In this document: positions 32,894 to 41,769 of the stretch, in pieces
How the letters are laid out: each line of letters starts with the position of its first letter
Numbering within the stretch: position 1 is the stretch's first letter
Assembly (NCBI RefSeq): GCF_900188445.1
Contig: NZ_FZOR01000003.1
Coordinates: forward strand, 62,001-126,000
Direction of reading: 5' to 3'
From: Actinomadura meyerae
GTDB taxonomy: Bacteria > Actinomycetota > Actinomycetes > Streptosporangiales > Streptosporangiaceae
Length of the DNA stretch: 64,000 bases
Position numbers and translations under genes: made by a program
Notes under the pieces: generated by a model
Database searches by the model: none
The model's input: the letters and a program-made list of their open reading frames with translations, nothing else
What the model was told of the DNA's origin: nothing

Positions 32894-33952
32894 TCAGCGG
32901 GCGCGCGGCAGCCGGAGGACCAGGCGGGCGCCGTAGTCGCCGTCGGCGATGTACAGGTCGCCGCCGTGCGCGACGGCGATCTGCCGCGCGATGGGCAGCC
33001 CGAGCCCGCTGCCGCCCCTGTCCCGGCTGCGCGCCGCGTCGAGCCGGGCGAAGCGCTCGAAGACCCGGTCGCGGTCGCCGGGCGGGATGCCGGGGCCGTC
33101 GTCGTGCACCTCGACGAGGGCCTCCTCGCCGACGGCGCGCGCCACCACCTCGATCCGCCCGGCGGCGTACCGCTCGGCGTTGGTGAGCAGGTTGCCGAGC
33201 GCGCGGTCGAGCCGCGACTCGCTGCCCAGCACCTCCACGCCCGGCTCCGCCTTCACGGTCACGGGCACGGCCGGGGAGCGCCGGGCGACCAGCCGCTCGA
33301 CCAGCGTGCCGAGGTCCAGGCGCTCCCGTTCGGGCAGGTCGCCGGAGTCGAGCCGGGCGAGGATGAACAGGTCCTCGACGATGTGGTGCAGCCGGTCGAC
33401 GTCGTCCAGCGCGTGCTGCAGCATGTCGCCGATCTCGGCGTCGCCGGGGTCGGCGCGCGCCAGTTCGATGCTGGTCCGCAGGCCCGCGAGCGGGGTGCGC
33501 AGCTCGTGGGAGGCGTCGGCGATGAAGGCGCGCCGGTGCGCGGACGAGGTCTCCAGCCGGTCCAGCAGCAGGTTGATCCGGGCGGCCAGCCGCGCCACGT
33601 CGTCGCCGGTGGCGGGCACGTCGAGGCGGCCGTCCGGCTCGCCGGCCGTGATGTCGGCCAGCTCCTCGCGCAGCCGCCGCACCGGGAGCAGCTCCCGCTC
33701 GGCGGCCCGCGCGGCGGCGCGGCGGGCGCCTCCCGCGGCCAGCGCGCCCGCGGCGGCGGCGAGCGGGCCCATGACGCCCGCGAGCACCTTCGGCCGGGCG
33801 CCGCCGAGCAGGCGCAGGACTCCGGCCGCCGCTCCCACGGCGGCCGCCGGCGCGAGGCCGAGCAGGACGGTCTCGCGCGCCCCCAGCGGCGCCCGCCCGG
33901 AAGCGGGCGCCGGTGGGCGGACAGGCGAGTCTGTACCGTTCTGTCCCGACAT
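32894..33952 (-). CDS. Histidine kinase without adjacent response regulator
   Basis: 352 residues from the ATG with aaaggag 3 bp upstream. Two adjacent transmembrane helices (about 28-48 and 53-72) with almost no extracytoplasmic loop, HAMP-like 80-135, HisKA with DASHELRTPLAGL, then HATPase with LGNLLTNAERYA, DDGPGIPPGDRDRVFERF and GSGLGLPIA. All catalytic boxes intact. No response regulator lies within several genes, so the partner is elsewhere. The lack of a sensor domain suggests intramembrane or cytosolic sensing. Confidence 0.9.
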   Translation of the reverse strand: MSGQNGTDSPVRPPAPASGRAPLGARETVLLGLAPAAAVGAAAGVLRLLGGARPKVLAGVMGPLAAAAGALAAGGARRAAARAAERELLPVRRLREELADITAGEPDGRLDVPATGDDVARLAARINLLLDRLETSSAHRRAFIADASHELRTPLAGLRTSIELARADPGDAEIGDMLQHALDDVDRLHHIVEDLFILARLDSGDLPERERLDLGTLVERLVARRSPAVPVTVKAEPGVEVLGSESRLDRALGNLLTNAERYAAGRIEVVARAVGEEALVEVHDDGPGIPPGDRDRVFERFARLDAARSRDRGGSGLGLPIARQIAVAHGGDLYIADGDYGARLVLRLPRAR

Positions 33953-34203
33953 GTCTCCTTTGTATCCACAGCACCGCCAACCGGCGGCAAAGCACCCGGC
34001 CGGTCGACGCGAAACCCTGGTCTGCATAGGCCCTGCTCGGCGGTGCCCTCCGCGCCGCGGGCGCACATAGCCCGTCACGACTCCGGCGGGCGGCCGACAC
34101 GGTCAGCCTTTGCCCCTCTTTTCACGTTCGGTAGCAGTGGCAACACTCGTCCCGGCCTATAAAGGAAGGCACGTGAAGGCGACTCCCTCCAGGGGGATGG
34201 GAC

Positions 34204-34590
34204 ATGGGCCAGACAGGCGAGCCGGTGATCGACCCGGAGGGGCTGACCGCAGCCCAGCTCCTGGGCGACGCCTGCGTCGTCTGCCGCAAGAAGTGGCCCC
34301 GGCCGCGCGTCCGCGTCGGCCGCCTGCCGGACTCGACCGGGGTGTTCGCGTGCGACGACTGCGCACCCGCCCCGCCGGCACCCCGCCCGCGGCGGGGCCC
34401 ACGGGAGGCGCGCACGGACGCCGGACGGCCGGTCGGGGAGCCGGCGCCGGTGAGGGCGGCGGGCCTCGCGTCCGTCGTCGTGGAGGTCTCTCCAGGGAGA
34501 AGGGTGACCCGGGCGTTCGGGGGGAAGCCCGGGACCACCCCGCAGGCGCGTCCGGCTGGGGGCGGCCGGACGCGCCGGAGAGACCCCTAG
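34204..34590 (+). CDS. Hypothetical protein with Cys-pair motif
   Basis: 128 residues. The first 60 residues look structured: LTAAQLLGDACVVCRKKWPRPRVRVGRL then VFACDDC, a CxxC and CxxC pair fit for zinc. The rest is Pro/Arg/Gly-rich and probably disordered. Actinomycetes have families of such small cysteine-pair proteins without known role. A bidirectional hairpin (34592-34617) follows. Confidence 0.65.
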   Translation: MGQTGEPVIDPEGLTAAQLLGDACVVCRKKWPRPRVRVGRLPDSTGVFACDDCAPAPPAPRPRRGPREARTDAGRPVGEPAPVRAAGLASVVVEVSPGRRVTRAFGGKPGTTPQARPAGGGRTRRRDP

Positions 34591-34591
34591 C

Positions 34592-34617
34592 GCCGCGGGC
34601 CGCCCAGCGCCCGCGGC
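34592..34617. terminator. Bidirectional terminator
   Basis: 9-bp perfect stem (gccgcgggc and gcccgcggc) around an 8-base loop, between the convergent genes ending at 34590 and 34623. Confidence 0.65.
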
Positions 34618-34622
34618 CCGGC

Positions 34623-35963
34623 CTAGGGTCCGCCCTGCGGCTCGGCGGCCTGCGGTCGCGTCGCCTCGATCCACGTCCGGCGCCACTCCGCGTAGTCGGT
34701 GCAGTCGTTCTTGTCCGACTTGCCGCCGCATGCCTTCGACGGCGCGTGCGCGAACAGGATGTCGTCGAGGTAGTCCCGGTCGCCGACGTGGTAGGCGGCG
34801 CAGAAACCGGACCGGAGCCGGTCGCCCGAGCACGCCTGCGGGTTGGCGGGCGCGACGCCCGTCCACTCGGCGACCTGCTGCTGCACGTCCGGCGACGCCG
34901 TCCACTGGAGCCACTGGTACATGCAGTTCGGATGCTGGACGCGGGCGCCGATCATCCAGGCGTCCATCCAGCCGGTCACGCCCTCGGCCGGGATGACGCC
35001 GCGGACGGGCCGGCCCGCGCGGTTCAGCACGTCCACCTGGTAGGGCCACGCCTGGCCGAGCACCGCGCGCCCGCCCGCGAACGCGCTCACCGCGTCGGCG
35101 GGGATCTCCCAGTACTGCCCCACGTGCGGGCGCTGCTTCGCCAGCACCCGCCCGGCGGCGGCGAGCTGCTTCGGCGTGAGCGCGTACGGGTCGCGGATCT
35201 TGAGCTTGCGCTCGGCGCCCTTGAGGTACAGCGCCGCCTCGGCGATGGCGAGCGGGCTGTCGCGCATGACGATCCGGCCCGAGTACCGCCGGGCCTGGCC
35301 CGGGTCGAAGACGGCGGCCCAGCTCGCCGGCGGCGGGACGGTCCGGGAGTCGTACATGAGCAGGTTCGAGCCCCACACGTACGGGATGCCGTAGTGCTTG
35401 CCGTCCCGCTCCAGCAGGCCGCGCAGCTTCGGTTCCAGCTTCTTGTAGCCGTCCACCAGGTCGGTGTTGACCGGGGCGACCCGGTTCTCGGCGATCAGCC
35501 GGCCGGCGACCTCCGGCGGCGCGGCGACGCCGTCGTACCGGCGGTCGTCGTCGCGCATGAGGCCGGCCATCTCCTCGGGGGTGGCGGCGACCTTCAGGCC
35601 GACCTTGCAGCCGGTGCGCTCCTGGAACGGGGTGACCCAGTCGACGCGCGGGTCCGTCCGGCCGCTCTCGATGGAGCCGGGCAGCGTGAGGAGGTTGAGC
35701 ATCCCCTCGCCCGGCCCGAGGGTGCTCGCCACCTTCGCGACGCCGACCGGTTCGTCCGGCCCGTCGCCGCTGCAGCCGGCGAGGCCCGCGGCGGCGATCG
35801 CGGCGGCCCCGAGGAGGGCGGCCGCGGCCTTCGCGCGGCCCGCGCCCGTCCAGGCGGGTCTCGTCCAGGCGGGTCTCGTCCAGGCGGGTCTCGTCCAGGC
35901 GGGCCTTGCCCATGCCGGCCGCGCCCGCGCCGCCGTGACCCGTGCCGTGGCCGTCCGCCGCAT
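34623..35963 (-). CDS. ABC-type extracellular solute-binding lipoprotein
   Basis: 446 residues from the ATG with gggag upstream. An unusually long, basic N-terminal stretch of 45 residues, including four repeats of RPAWT, precedes the signal helix and lipobox (AAAIAAAGLAGC). The mature part is a periplasmic-binding-protein fold of the polyamine/spermidine type (VDWVTPFQERTGCKVGLKV, YGIPYVWGSNLLMYDSRTV, MDAWMIGARVQHPN). No permease or ATPase is adjacent, so it either serves a distant transporter or acts as a sensor. The repeat-bearing N-terminus is discussed separately. Confidence 0.86.
   Translation of the reverse strand: MRRTATARVTAARARPAWARPAWTRPAWTRPAWTRPAWTGAGRAKAAAALLGAAAIAAAGLAGCSGDGPDEPVGVAKVASTLGPGEGMLNLLTLPGSIESGRTDPRVDWVTPFQERTGCKVGLKVAATPEEMAGLMRDDDRRYDGVAAPPEVAGRLIAENRVAPVNTDLVDGYKKLEPKLRGLLERDGKHYGIPYVWGSNLLMYDSRTVPPPASWAAVFDPGQARRYSGRIVMRDSPLAIAEAALYLKGAERKLKIRDPYALTPKQLAAAGRVLAKQRPHVGQYWEIPADAVSAFAGGRAVLGQAWPYQVDVLNRAGRPVRGVIPAEGVTGWMDAWMIGARVQHPNCMYQWLQWTASPDVQQQVAEWTGVAPANPQACSGDRLRSGFCAAYHVGDRDYLDDILFAHAPSKACGGKSDKNDCTDYAEWRRTWIEATRPQAAEPQGGP
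35848..35907 (-). repeat. In-frame 15-bp tandem repeat in the lipoprotein N-terminus
   Basis: Three perfect and one imperfect copies of gtccaggcgggtctc, coding on the minus strand for RPAWT units ahead of the signal peptide. Being a multiple of 3, copy changes keep the frame. Confidence 0.85.
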
Positions 35964-36430
35964 CTCGCTCCCGATCCGTGCCCAGGGCCCTCCCCCTCGT
36001 GAGGCCCATCGGCGCAGCGTAGCGCCTCCGGCCCCGCGGGACGGGCCGCACCCGCCGGATCGCGGGGCCGCCGGACCGTGCGCGCCGCCATTCCGTCCGG
36101 CCCCGGCGGGCCCGCACGATTCGATCGCCGGTCTCCGCCGAATTTTCCGCCGGTAAGCGTCCCGGACGGCGGGCAATTACCAGAGATCGCTACACGGGAG
36201 CCGACTCGGGACGTTTCTCAGAGGTAAGAAACACCTGACCATTGCCGCACCATTATGTGCGGCATTCCGGACGGCTCGTTGAGAGTGAAACCGCCGGGGC
36301 CCCGGCGGACGGCGGGTGCTGGCGTCCGCGCCATACACGGAGGTTGCCGGAGAGGGGTATGGCGCGGGCTGCCGTCCGGACCGGGGCCGCGGCGGCACCG
36401 GTGTGCGCGGCGGGGGTGGGGAACAGCGGA
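35964..36430. other. 467-bp region without a supported gene
   Basis: Upstream of the lipoprotein gene. GC-rich, then a more AT-rich stretch around 36180-36270 with a hairpin (36243-36264: tgccgcac, 6-base loop, gtgcggca) that could terminate the gene ending at 36431. Open frames on both strands here are shadows with poor codon bias. Confidence 0.5.
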
Positions 36431-36802
36431 TCACCGTGCGGTGCTGCCCGGCCACGCGATCACCGGTACCCGGCCGGGCGGCGGCGGTGTGACGCCCTCG
36501 AGACGGAGGAGGTTCGAGGGACGCCGCACGTCCTGCCGGGGGTCGCGGGGCGGCCTGCGGGGGCCGCCGTCGTGCCGCGGGGCCGGCCCGCGGTCGGGCG
36601 GCCGGCGCGGCGCGGGCCGCATGACCACCTCGATCCGCGCGATCAGCCGCTGCGGGGTGTCGGCCTCCACGAAGTCGCCGACGTCGCGGTCGCGGGGCGG
36701 CAGCGCCCACCAGTGCCCGGTGCTCGGGCCGAACCAAATGGTCCAGCCCGGAAATCGCCGTCCGAGCGCGTCCACCTCTGCGGCGTGGTCGCCTGCGGCC
36801 AT
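36431..36802 (-). CDS. Hypothetical protein, Trp-rich N-terminus
   Basis: 123 residues; the ATG has aggg-ag upstream. The first 60 residues are compact and typical of a small actinomycete family (EVDALGRRFPGWTIWFGPSTGHWWALPP, then TPQRLIARIEVVM); the rest is Pro/Arg-rich and disordered. Function unknown. An AT-rich perfect palindrome at 36846-36859 lies 44 bp upstream and may be an operator. Confidence 0.7.
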   Translation of the reverse strand: MAAGDHAAEVDALGRRFPGWTIWFGPSTGHWWALPPRDRDVGDFVEADTPQRLIARIEVVMRPAPRRPPDRGPAPRHDGGPRRPPRDPRQDVRRPSNLLRLEGVTPPPPGRVPVIAWPGSTAR

Positions 36803-36845
36803 GGCGCGACTCCCTTTGACTGCCGACCCTGACTTTCAATTTCGC

Positions 36846-36859
36846 CTCAATTAATTGAG
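36846..36859. promoter_or_regulatory. AT-rich palindrome upstream of 36802
   Basis: ctcaattaattgag is a perfect 14-bp palindrome in a locally AT-rich promoter region, followed by a small hairpin (tgtgtc-gccg-gacaca) at 36872-36887. Likely regulator site for the minus-strand gene. Confidence 0.45.
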
Positions 36860-37038
36860 ACAGTGCGATTGTGTCGCCGGACACAGAGCGCGTCAACTGA
36901 TGTTGGCATTATTCATGCCGCCCGGCGCGTCGGAAATAACCGACGGCGGGAGCGGCCGGTGGGAAAGTCCCAAACGGCCGCCGGCCTGCGTGGACGTGCG
37001 GCCGGCGCACGGGGGCGGCCGGCCGCGCGTCCGTTATG

Positions 37039-38541
37039 TCACTCGTTGGCGGGGAATCCGAGGTTCACTCCACCATGGGACGGGTCGAGCCACCGCGCGG
37101 TGACGGCCTTCGTGCGGGTGTAGAAGTGCACGCCCTCCATGCCGTGGGCGTGGCTGTCGCCGAACAGCGAGTCCTTCCAGCCGCCGAAGGAGTAGTACGC
37201 CATCGGCACCGGTATCGGCACGTTCACGCCGACCATGCCGACCTCCACCTCGTTCTGGAAGCGGCGCGCCGCGCCGCCGTCGTTGGTGAAGATCGCGGTG
37301 CCGTTGCCGTACGGGTTGGCGGAGATCAGCTCCATGGCCGCGTCGTAGGAGCCCGCCCGCACGACCGCCAGCACCGGGCCGAAGATCTCGTCCCGGTAGG
37401 CGTCCATCGCCGGGGTGACGCGGTCGAGCACGCTCGGCCCGAGCCAGAACCCGCCGCCCGCGCCGCCGAGGACCTCCGGGTCGCGGCCGTCGACCGCGAG
37501 GACGGCGCCCTGCGCGACGGCGGAGTCCAGGTAGGACGCGACCCTGTCGCGGTGCGCCCGCGTGACGAGCGGGCCCATCTCCGCCTCTGGGTGGTCGCCG
37601 GGGCCGACCTTGAGCCGGGCGACCCGCTCCCGGATCCTCGCCATCAGCTCGTCGCCGACCGGGTCCACGGCGACCACGACGGAGATCGCCATGCACCGCT
37701 CCCCCGCCGAGCCGAACCCGGCGGACACGGCGGCGTCCGCGGCGAGGTCGAGGTCGGCGTCCGGCAGCACCAGCATGTGGTTCTTCGCGCCGCCCAGCGC
37801 CTGCACCCGCTTGCCTTTGGCGGCGGCCGCCGCGTAGATGGACCGGGCGACCGGGGTGGAGCCGACGAAGCTGACCGCCTTCACTCCGGGGTGGTGCAGC
37901 AGCGCGTCCACCGCGGCCTTGTCGCCGTGGACGACGTTGAACACCCCGTCCGGCAGCCCCGCCTCGGCCCACAGCTCCGCCAGCCGGACCGACGCCGACG
38001 GGTCCTTCTCCGAAGGCTTCAGCACGAACGTGTTCCCGCACGCGATCGCCACCGGGAACATCCACATCGGCACCATCGCCGGGAAGTTGAACGGGGTGAT
38101 CCCGGCGGCCACGCCGAGCGGCTGCAGGATCGAGTACGCGTCCACCCGCGTCGAGACGTTCTCGGAGAACCCGCCCTTGAGCAGGTGCGGGATGCCGCAC
38201 GCGAACTCGACGACCTCCAGCCCGCGGGCCACCTCGCCCGCCGCGTCCGCGACCACCTTGCCGTGCTCGGCGGAGATCAGCCGGGCCAGCTCGCCGCTGT
38301 GCGCCGCGACCAGCTCGCGGAACCGGAACAGCACCCGGGCGCGCTGGGCGAGCGAGGCGTCCCGCCAGCCGGGAAACGCCGCGGCGGCCGCCGCCACCGC
38401 CGCGTCGACCTCGGCCCGCCCGGCGAGGCCGACCGTCCCGGCGAGCCGTCCCGACGCGGGCTCGTAGATCTCCCCGCTGCGCTCGGGCTCGCCGGCGAAC
38501 GGCTTGCCGCCGATCCAGTGCGTGACGTGCCTGCCGCTCAT
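37039..38541 (-). CDS. mmsA: CoA-acylating methylmalonate-semialdehyde dehydrogenase
   Basis: 500 residues. Aldehyde-dehydrogenase fold with the nucleophile Cys in GSAGERCMAISVVV, NAD contacts in TPFNFPAMVPMW and FVGSTPVARSIY, and the ELISANPYGNGTAIFTNDGGAARRF end block of the MmsA/IolA type. Oxidatively acylates malonate or methylmalonate semialdehyde to acetyl- or propionyl-CoA. Coupled by ATGA to the aminotransferase gene upstream, which would make the semialdehyde. Confidence 0.95.
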   Translation of the reverse strand: MSGRHVTHWIGGKPFAGEPERSGEIYEPASGRLAGTVGLAGRAEVDAAVAAAAAAFPGWRDASLAQRARVLFRFRELVAAHSGELARLISAEHGKVVADAAGEVARGLEVVEFACGIPHLLKGGFSENVSTRVDAYSILQPLGVAAGITPFNFPAMVPMWMFPVAIACGNTFVLKPSEKDPSASVRLAELWAEAGLPDGVFNVVHGDKAAVDALLHHPGVKAVSFVGSTPVARSIYAAAAAKGKRVQALGGAKNHMLVLPDADLDLAADAAVSAGFGSAGERCMAISVVVAVDPVGDELMARIRERVARLKVGPGDHPEAEMGPLVTRAHRDRVASYLDSAVAQGAVLAVDGRDPEVLGGAGGGFWLGPSVLDRVTPAMDAYRDEIFGPVLAVVRAGSYDAAMELISANPYGNGTAIFTNDGGAARRFQNEVEVGMVGVNVPIPVPMAYYSFGGWKDSLFGDSHAHGMEGVHFYTRTKAVTARWLDPSHGGVNLGFPANE

Positions 38542-39905
38542 GCCCCGTCCTCCTCACCGACGGCCCGTTCGTTGAGGGCCTGCTCGTTGACGGCCTGCTC
38601 GTTGACGGCCTGCTCGTTGACGGCTTCGAGGGACGCGATCAGGACGCCGAGGCCCTCGGCCGCCTCGGCGTCGGTCAGGGTCAGCGGCGGCGCCATGCGC
38701 ACCACGTTGCCGTACAGGCCGCCCTTGCCGATCAGCAGCCCCCGCTCGCGGGCCGCCTCCATCAGCGCCGCCGCGAGCGGCGGGCTCGGCTCGCCGGTGC
38801 GCGGGTCGGCCAGCTCGACCGCGAACATCAGGCCCTTGCCCCGCACGTCCCGCACGACCGGCAGCCGCCCCGCGGCGCGGCGCAGCCCGCCGATGAGCGT
38901 CGCGCCCTGGCGCGCCGCGTTCGCCTGCAGGCCGCGGTCGAGGACGTAGTCGAGCGTCGCGTTCGCGGCGGCCATCGACACCGGGTTGCCGCCGAAGGTG
39001 GAGATGCCGAGCGCGGGCAGCGCGTCCATCAGCTCGCCGCGCGCGACGACGCCGCCGACCGCGAAGCCGTTCCCGAGGCCCTTGGCGAACGTCATCATGT
39101 CCGGGGTGACGCCGTGGCTCCCGATGCCCCAGAAGCTCTCGCCCGTCCGCCCCCACCCCGTCTGGACCTCGTCGGAGATGAACAGGGCGCCGTACTCGTC
39201 CAGGACGCTCTTGTAGGCGGCGAACAGCCCGTCCGGCGGCATCGTGAACCCGCCGACGCCCTGGACCGGCTCGGCGATCAGCGCGGCGACGTCCCCGCCG
39301 GTCGCGGCGGCGAGCACGTGCCGCAGGTCCGCCGCGCACGCCTCGACGTACCGCTCGTCGGACATCCCGGCGAACTGCGGGAGGTGCCGGTCGGCGCCGT
39401 GCAGGAAGTGGACGTCCAGCGGCGAGAACGACAGGTTCCGCCAGGCGCGGTTGCCGGTGACGCCCGCCGCCGCGAAGGACCGGCCGTGGTAGCTCTGCCG
39501 CATCGCGAGGACCTGGTCGCTGCGCCGCGCGTGCGCGGCGAGCAGCAGCGCGGTCTCGTTGGCCTCGGTCCCGGAGTTGGCGAAGAACACCTTCGCGTCC
39601 GGGATGCCGGACAGCCGGGCGATCTTCTCGGCCAGCTCCACCTGGCCGCGCAGCAGGTAAGCGGTGGAGGTGTGCACGACGCCGGTGGCGAGCTGGCGCT
39701 CCACCGCGTCCCGCACCTCCGGGACGTCGTAGCCGAGCATGTTCGTGAGGATGCCGGTGAAGAAGTCGAGGTAGCCGTTCCCCTCGGCGTCCGTCACGCG
39801 GGCGCCCTTTCCGCCGACGATCTCGATGGGGTCCGCGTAGTTGAGCGCCATCCACGACGGCATGACCGCCCTGTGGCGCCGGAGCAGGTCCGCGTGTTCC
39901 GACAT
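38538..39905 (-). CDS. Class III aminotransferase (omega-amino acid type)
   Basis: 455 residues. PLP-dependent class III fold: NSGTEANETALLLA, the HGADRHL and ISDEVQTGWGRTG blocks, and Lys in TFAKGLGNGFAVGGVV. It belongs with beta-alanine or other omega-amino acid:pyruvate transaminases, giving malonate semialdehyde for MmsA downstream. The C-terminus carries an in-frame 15-bp repeat (NEQAV units). Divergent from a PucR gene, the usual regulator of such catabolic genes. Exact substrate (beta-alanine, beta-aminoisobutyrate, GABA) is inference. Confidence 0.92.
   Translation of the reverse strand: MSEHADLLRRHRAVMPSWMALNYADPIEIVGGKGARVTDAEGNGYLDFFTGILTNMLGYDVPEVRDAVERQLATGVVHTSTAYLLRGQVELAEKIARLSGIPDAKVFFANSGTEANETALLLAAHARRSDQVLAMRQSYHGRSFAAAGVTGNRAWRNLSFSPLDVHFLHGADRHLPQFAGMSDERYVEACAADLRHVLAAATGGDVAALIAEPVQGVGGFTMPPDGLFAAYKSVLDEYGALFISDEVQTGWGRTGESFWGIGSHGVTPDMMTFAKGLGNGFAVGGVVARGELMDALPALGISTFGGNPVSMAAANATLDYVLDRGLQANAARQGATLIGGLRRAAGRLPVVRDVRGKGLMFAVELADPRTGEPSPPLAAALMEAARERGLLIGKGGLYGNVVRMAPPLTLTDAEAAEGLGVLIASLEAVNEQAVNEQAVNEQALNERAVGEEDGA
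38571..38630 (-). repeat. In-frame 15-bp tandem repeat at the aminotransferase C-terminus
   Basis: Two perfect and two imperfect copies of gttgacggcctgctc; on the minus strand they encode NEQAV units just before the stop. It is not part of the conserved enzyme fold. Confidence 0.85.
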
Positions 39906-39993
39906 GGCACAAGTCTCGGCCGGGCGCACCGTCCGGGCCACCCGCAGAGTGTCAGGACCGGGCGCGTCCCGTTGACGGTCTGCCGGTGGCTGA

Positions 39994-40031
39994 CACCCTG
40001 TAACGATGTGACCGGCCGCGCTGACAGGGTG
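39994..40031. promoter_or_regulatory. Inverted repeat in the PucR/aminotransferase intergenic region
   Basis: caccctgt (39994-40001) and its complement acagggtg (40024-40031), 22 bp apart, 18 bp before the PucR start and 89 bp from the aminotransferase start. A third related half-site (tgtcag) lies near 39950. Candidate PucR operator controlling both directions. Confidence 0.5.
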
Positions 40032-40048
40032 CCGGATATCATGCGGCG

Positions 40049-41665
40049 ATGCTGCCCACGGTCGACGACGTCCTCCGGCTCGACGCGGTGCGCCGCGGCC
40101 AGCCGCGCGTCGTCGCGGGCGCCGATCGCACCGGCAACCGCGTCCGGTGGGTGCACGTCGCCGAGGTCACCGACATCGCGCACCTGCTGCACGGCGGCGA
40201 GCTGGTGCTGACGACCGGGATCGCCCTGCCGGACGAGCCGGAGCGGCTGCGCGCCTACATCGCCGACCTCGCCGAGGTCGGGGTCAGCGGGCTGATGATC
40301 GAGCTGGGCCGGCGCTACGCCACCGTGCTGCCGCCGGCGCTGACCGCCGCCGCCGAGGAGCACGGCCTCCCGGTGGTCGTCCTCGCGCACGAGCCCGCGT
40401 TCGTGGACATCACCGAGGCCGTGCACGCGCGGATCGTCCGGGAGCAGTTCGCCGAGCTGCGCGCCTCCGAACGGCTGCACGAGATCTTCACCCGGCTGTC
40501 GGTGGAGGGCGCCTCCACCGAGGAGGTCGTCCGGCAGGTCGCCGCGCTCGGCGGGCACCCGGTCGTGCTGGAGAACCTCGCCCACCAGGTGCTCGCCGCC
40601 GACGCGGGCGGCGCCGACCCGGCCGAGCTGCTGTCGGCGTGGGAGACCCGCTCGCGGGCCGTCCGGCCCGGCCGCCGCACCGGGTACGACCCGGTGTCGG
40701 GCTGGCTGGTCACGATGGTCGGCGCGCGCGGCGAGGACTGGGGGCGGCTGATCGTGGACCTCGGCGCGCCGCCGTCGGCGCGCGACACCGTGCTCATCGA
40801 GCGGGCGGCCACCACGCTCGCGCTCGGGCGGCTGCTGGACCGGCACGCCGAGAGCGTCGAGCGGCAGGCGCACGGCACGATCATCGCCCGGATCCTCGCG
40901 CACGCCTACTCCGATCCGCAGGAGGCCGCCGCGCGCGCCCGCGCGCTCGGCGTGCCGCTGTCCGGCCGCCGGCTGCTCGGGGTGGTGCTCCGGCACCGCG
41001 GCACCGGCACGCCCGCGCCGGCGGTCGGGGAGCCGTCCGCGCTCGCCGAGGCGGCCGCCGCGGCGTGCCGGGAGGCCCGGCTCGCCGCGCTCGTCGGCGT
41101 GCTGGACGAGGGCGGCCCGGACGCCCGCGTCGGCGTGCTCGCCTCGCTGCCCGCCCGCGCGGACGTGGAGACGGCGCTCGGCCAGGTCGCCGCCGGCGTC
41201 CGCAAGCGGTCCGCGGACACGGTGATGGCGGCCGGGTCGGTGGTGGAGACGATCGCCGACGTGCGGCGCTCCTTCCTGGAGGCCGAGCAGGTCGCCGGCG
41301 TCGCCGCCCGCGGCTCCGGCGCCCGGCCGTTCTACCGCCTCCCCGACCTGCGCCTGCGCGGCCTGCTGCACCTGCTCCGCGACGACGCCCGCGTCCAGAC
41401 GTTCGTCGAGCGGGAGCTGGGGCCGCTGCTGGAGCACGACGCCCGGCACGGCGGCGACCTCACCCGGATCCTGGAGCTGTACCTCGAATCGGGGCGCAAC
41501 AAGGCCGTCGCGGCGCAGAAGGCCCATCTGTCCCGTCCGGCCTTCTACGAGCGGCTGCGGCGCATCGAGCGGGTCCTCGACGCCGATCTCGACGACGTGG
41601 AGTCCTGCGTGTCGTTCCATGTCGCGCTGCTGGCGCTGAGCTCCGTCAGGTGGGAGCGCCCCTGA
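40049..41665 (+). CDS. PucR-family transcriptional regulator
   Basis: 538 residues. N-terminal purine-catabolism PucR domain (VDDVLRLDAVRRGQPRVVAG, VTDIAHLLHGGELVLTTG), a middle GGDEF-like region, and a C-terminal PucR helix-turn-helix (LELYLESGRNKAVAAQKAHLSRPAFYERLRRIERVL). The family activates catabolism of nitrogen compounds. Divergent from the aminotransferase-mmsA operon, which is its probable target. Confidence 0.93.
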   Translation: MLPTVDDVLRLDAVRRGQPRVVAGADRTGNRVRWVHVAEVTDIAHLLHGGELVLTTGIALPDEPERLRAYIADLAEVGVSGLMIELGRRYATVLPPALTAAAEEHGLPVVVLAHEPAFVDITEAVHARIVREQFAELRASERLHEIFTRLSVEGASTEEVVRQVAALGGHPVVLENLAHQVLAADAGGADPAELLSAWETRSRAVRPGRRTGYDPVSGWLVTMVGARGEDWGRLIVDLGAPPSARDTVLIERAATTLALGRLLDRHAESVERQAHGTIIARILAHAYSDPQEAAARARALGVPLSGRRLLGVVLRHRGTGTPAPAVGEPSALAEAAAAACREARLAALVGVLDEGGPDARVGVLASLPARADVETALGQVAAGVRKRSADTVMAAGSVVETIADVRRSFLEAEQVAGVAARGSGARPFYRLPDLRLRGLLHLLRDDARVQTFVERELGPLLEHDARHGGDLTRILELYLESGRNKAVAAQKAHLSRPAFYERLRRIERVLDADLDDVESCVSFHVALLALSSVRWERP

Positions 41666-41769
41666 CCGCCGCGGTGCGGCAGGTGCGGTGCGGCAGGTGC
41701 GGTGTGGCGGGTCCCACGTGGCCGGTGAAGGACGGCCGGGTCGGCCCCGTCGCGCATACGCTTCAGTGC

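Noticed and set aside
35848..35907. CRISPR-like array
   Set aside because: Units are 15 bp without spacers and lie in frame inside a coding sequence.
36359..36832. Plus-strand open frame with gagaggg before its ATG, antisense to the gene at 36431-36802
   Set aside because: The minus-strand frame has good codon bias and a family-like N-terminus; the plus-strand product is Arg/Pro-rich without pattern.
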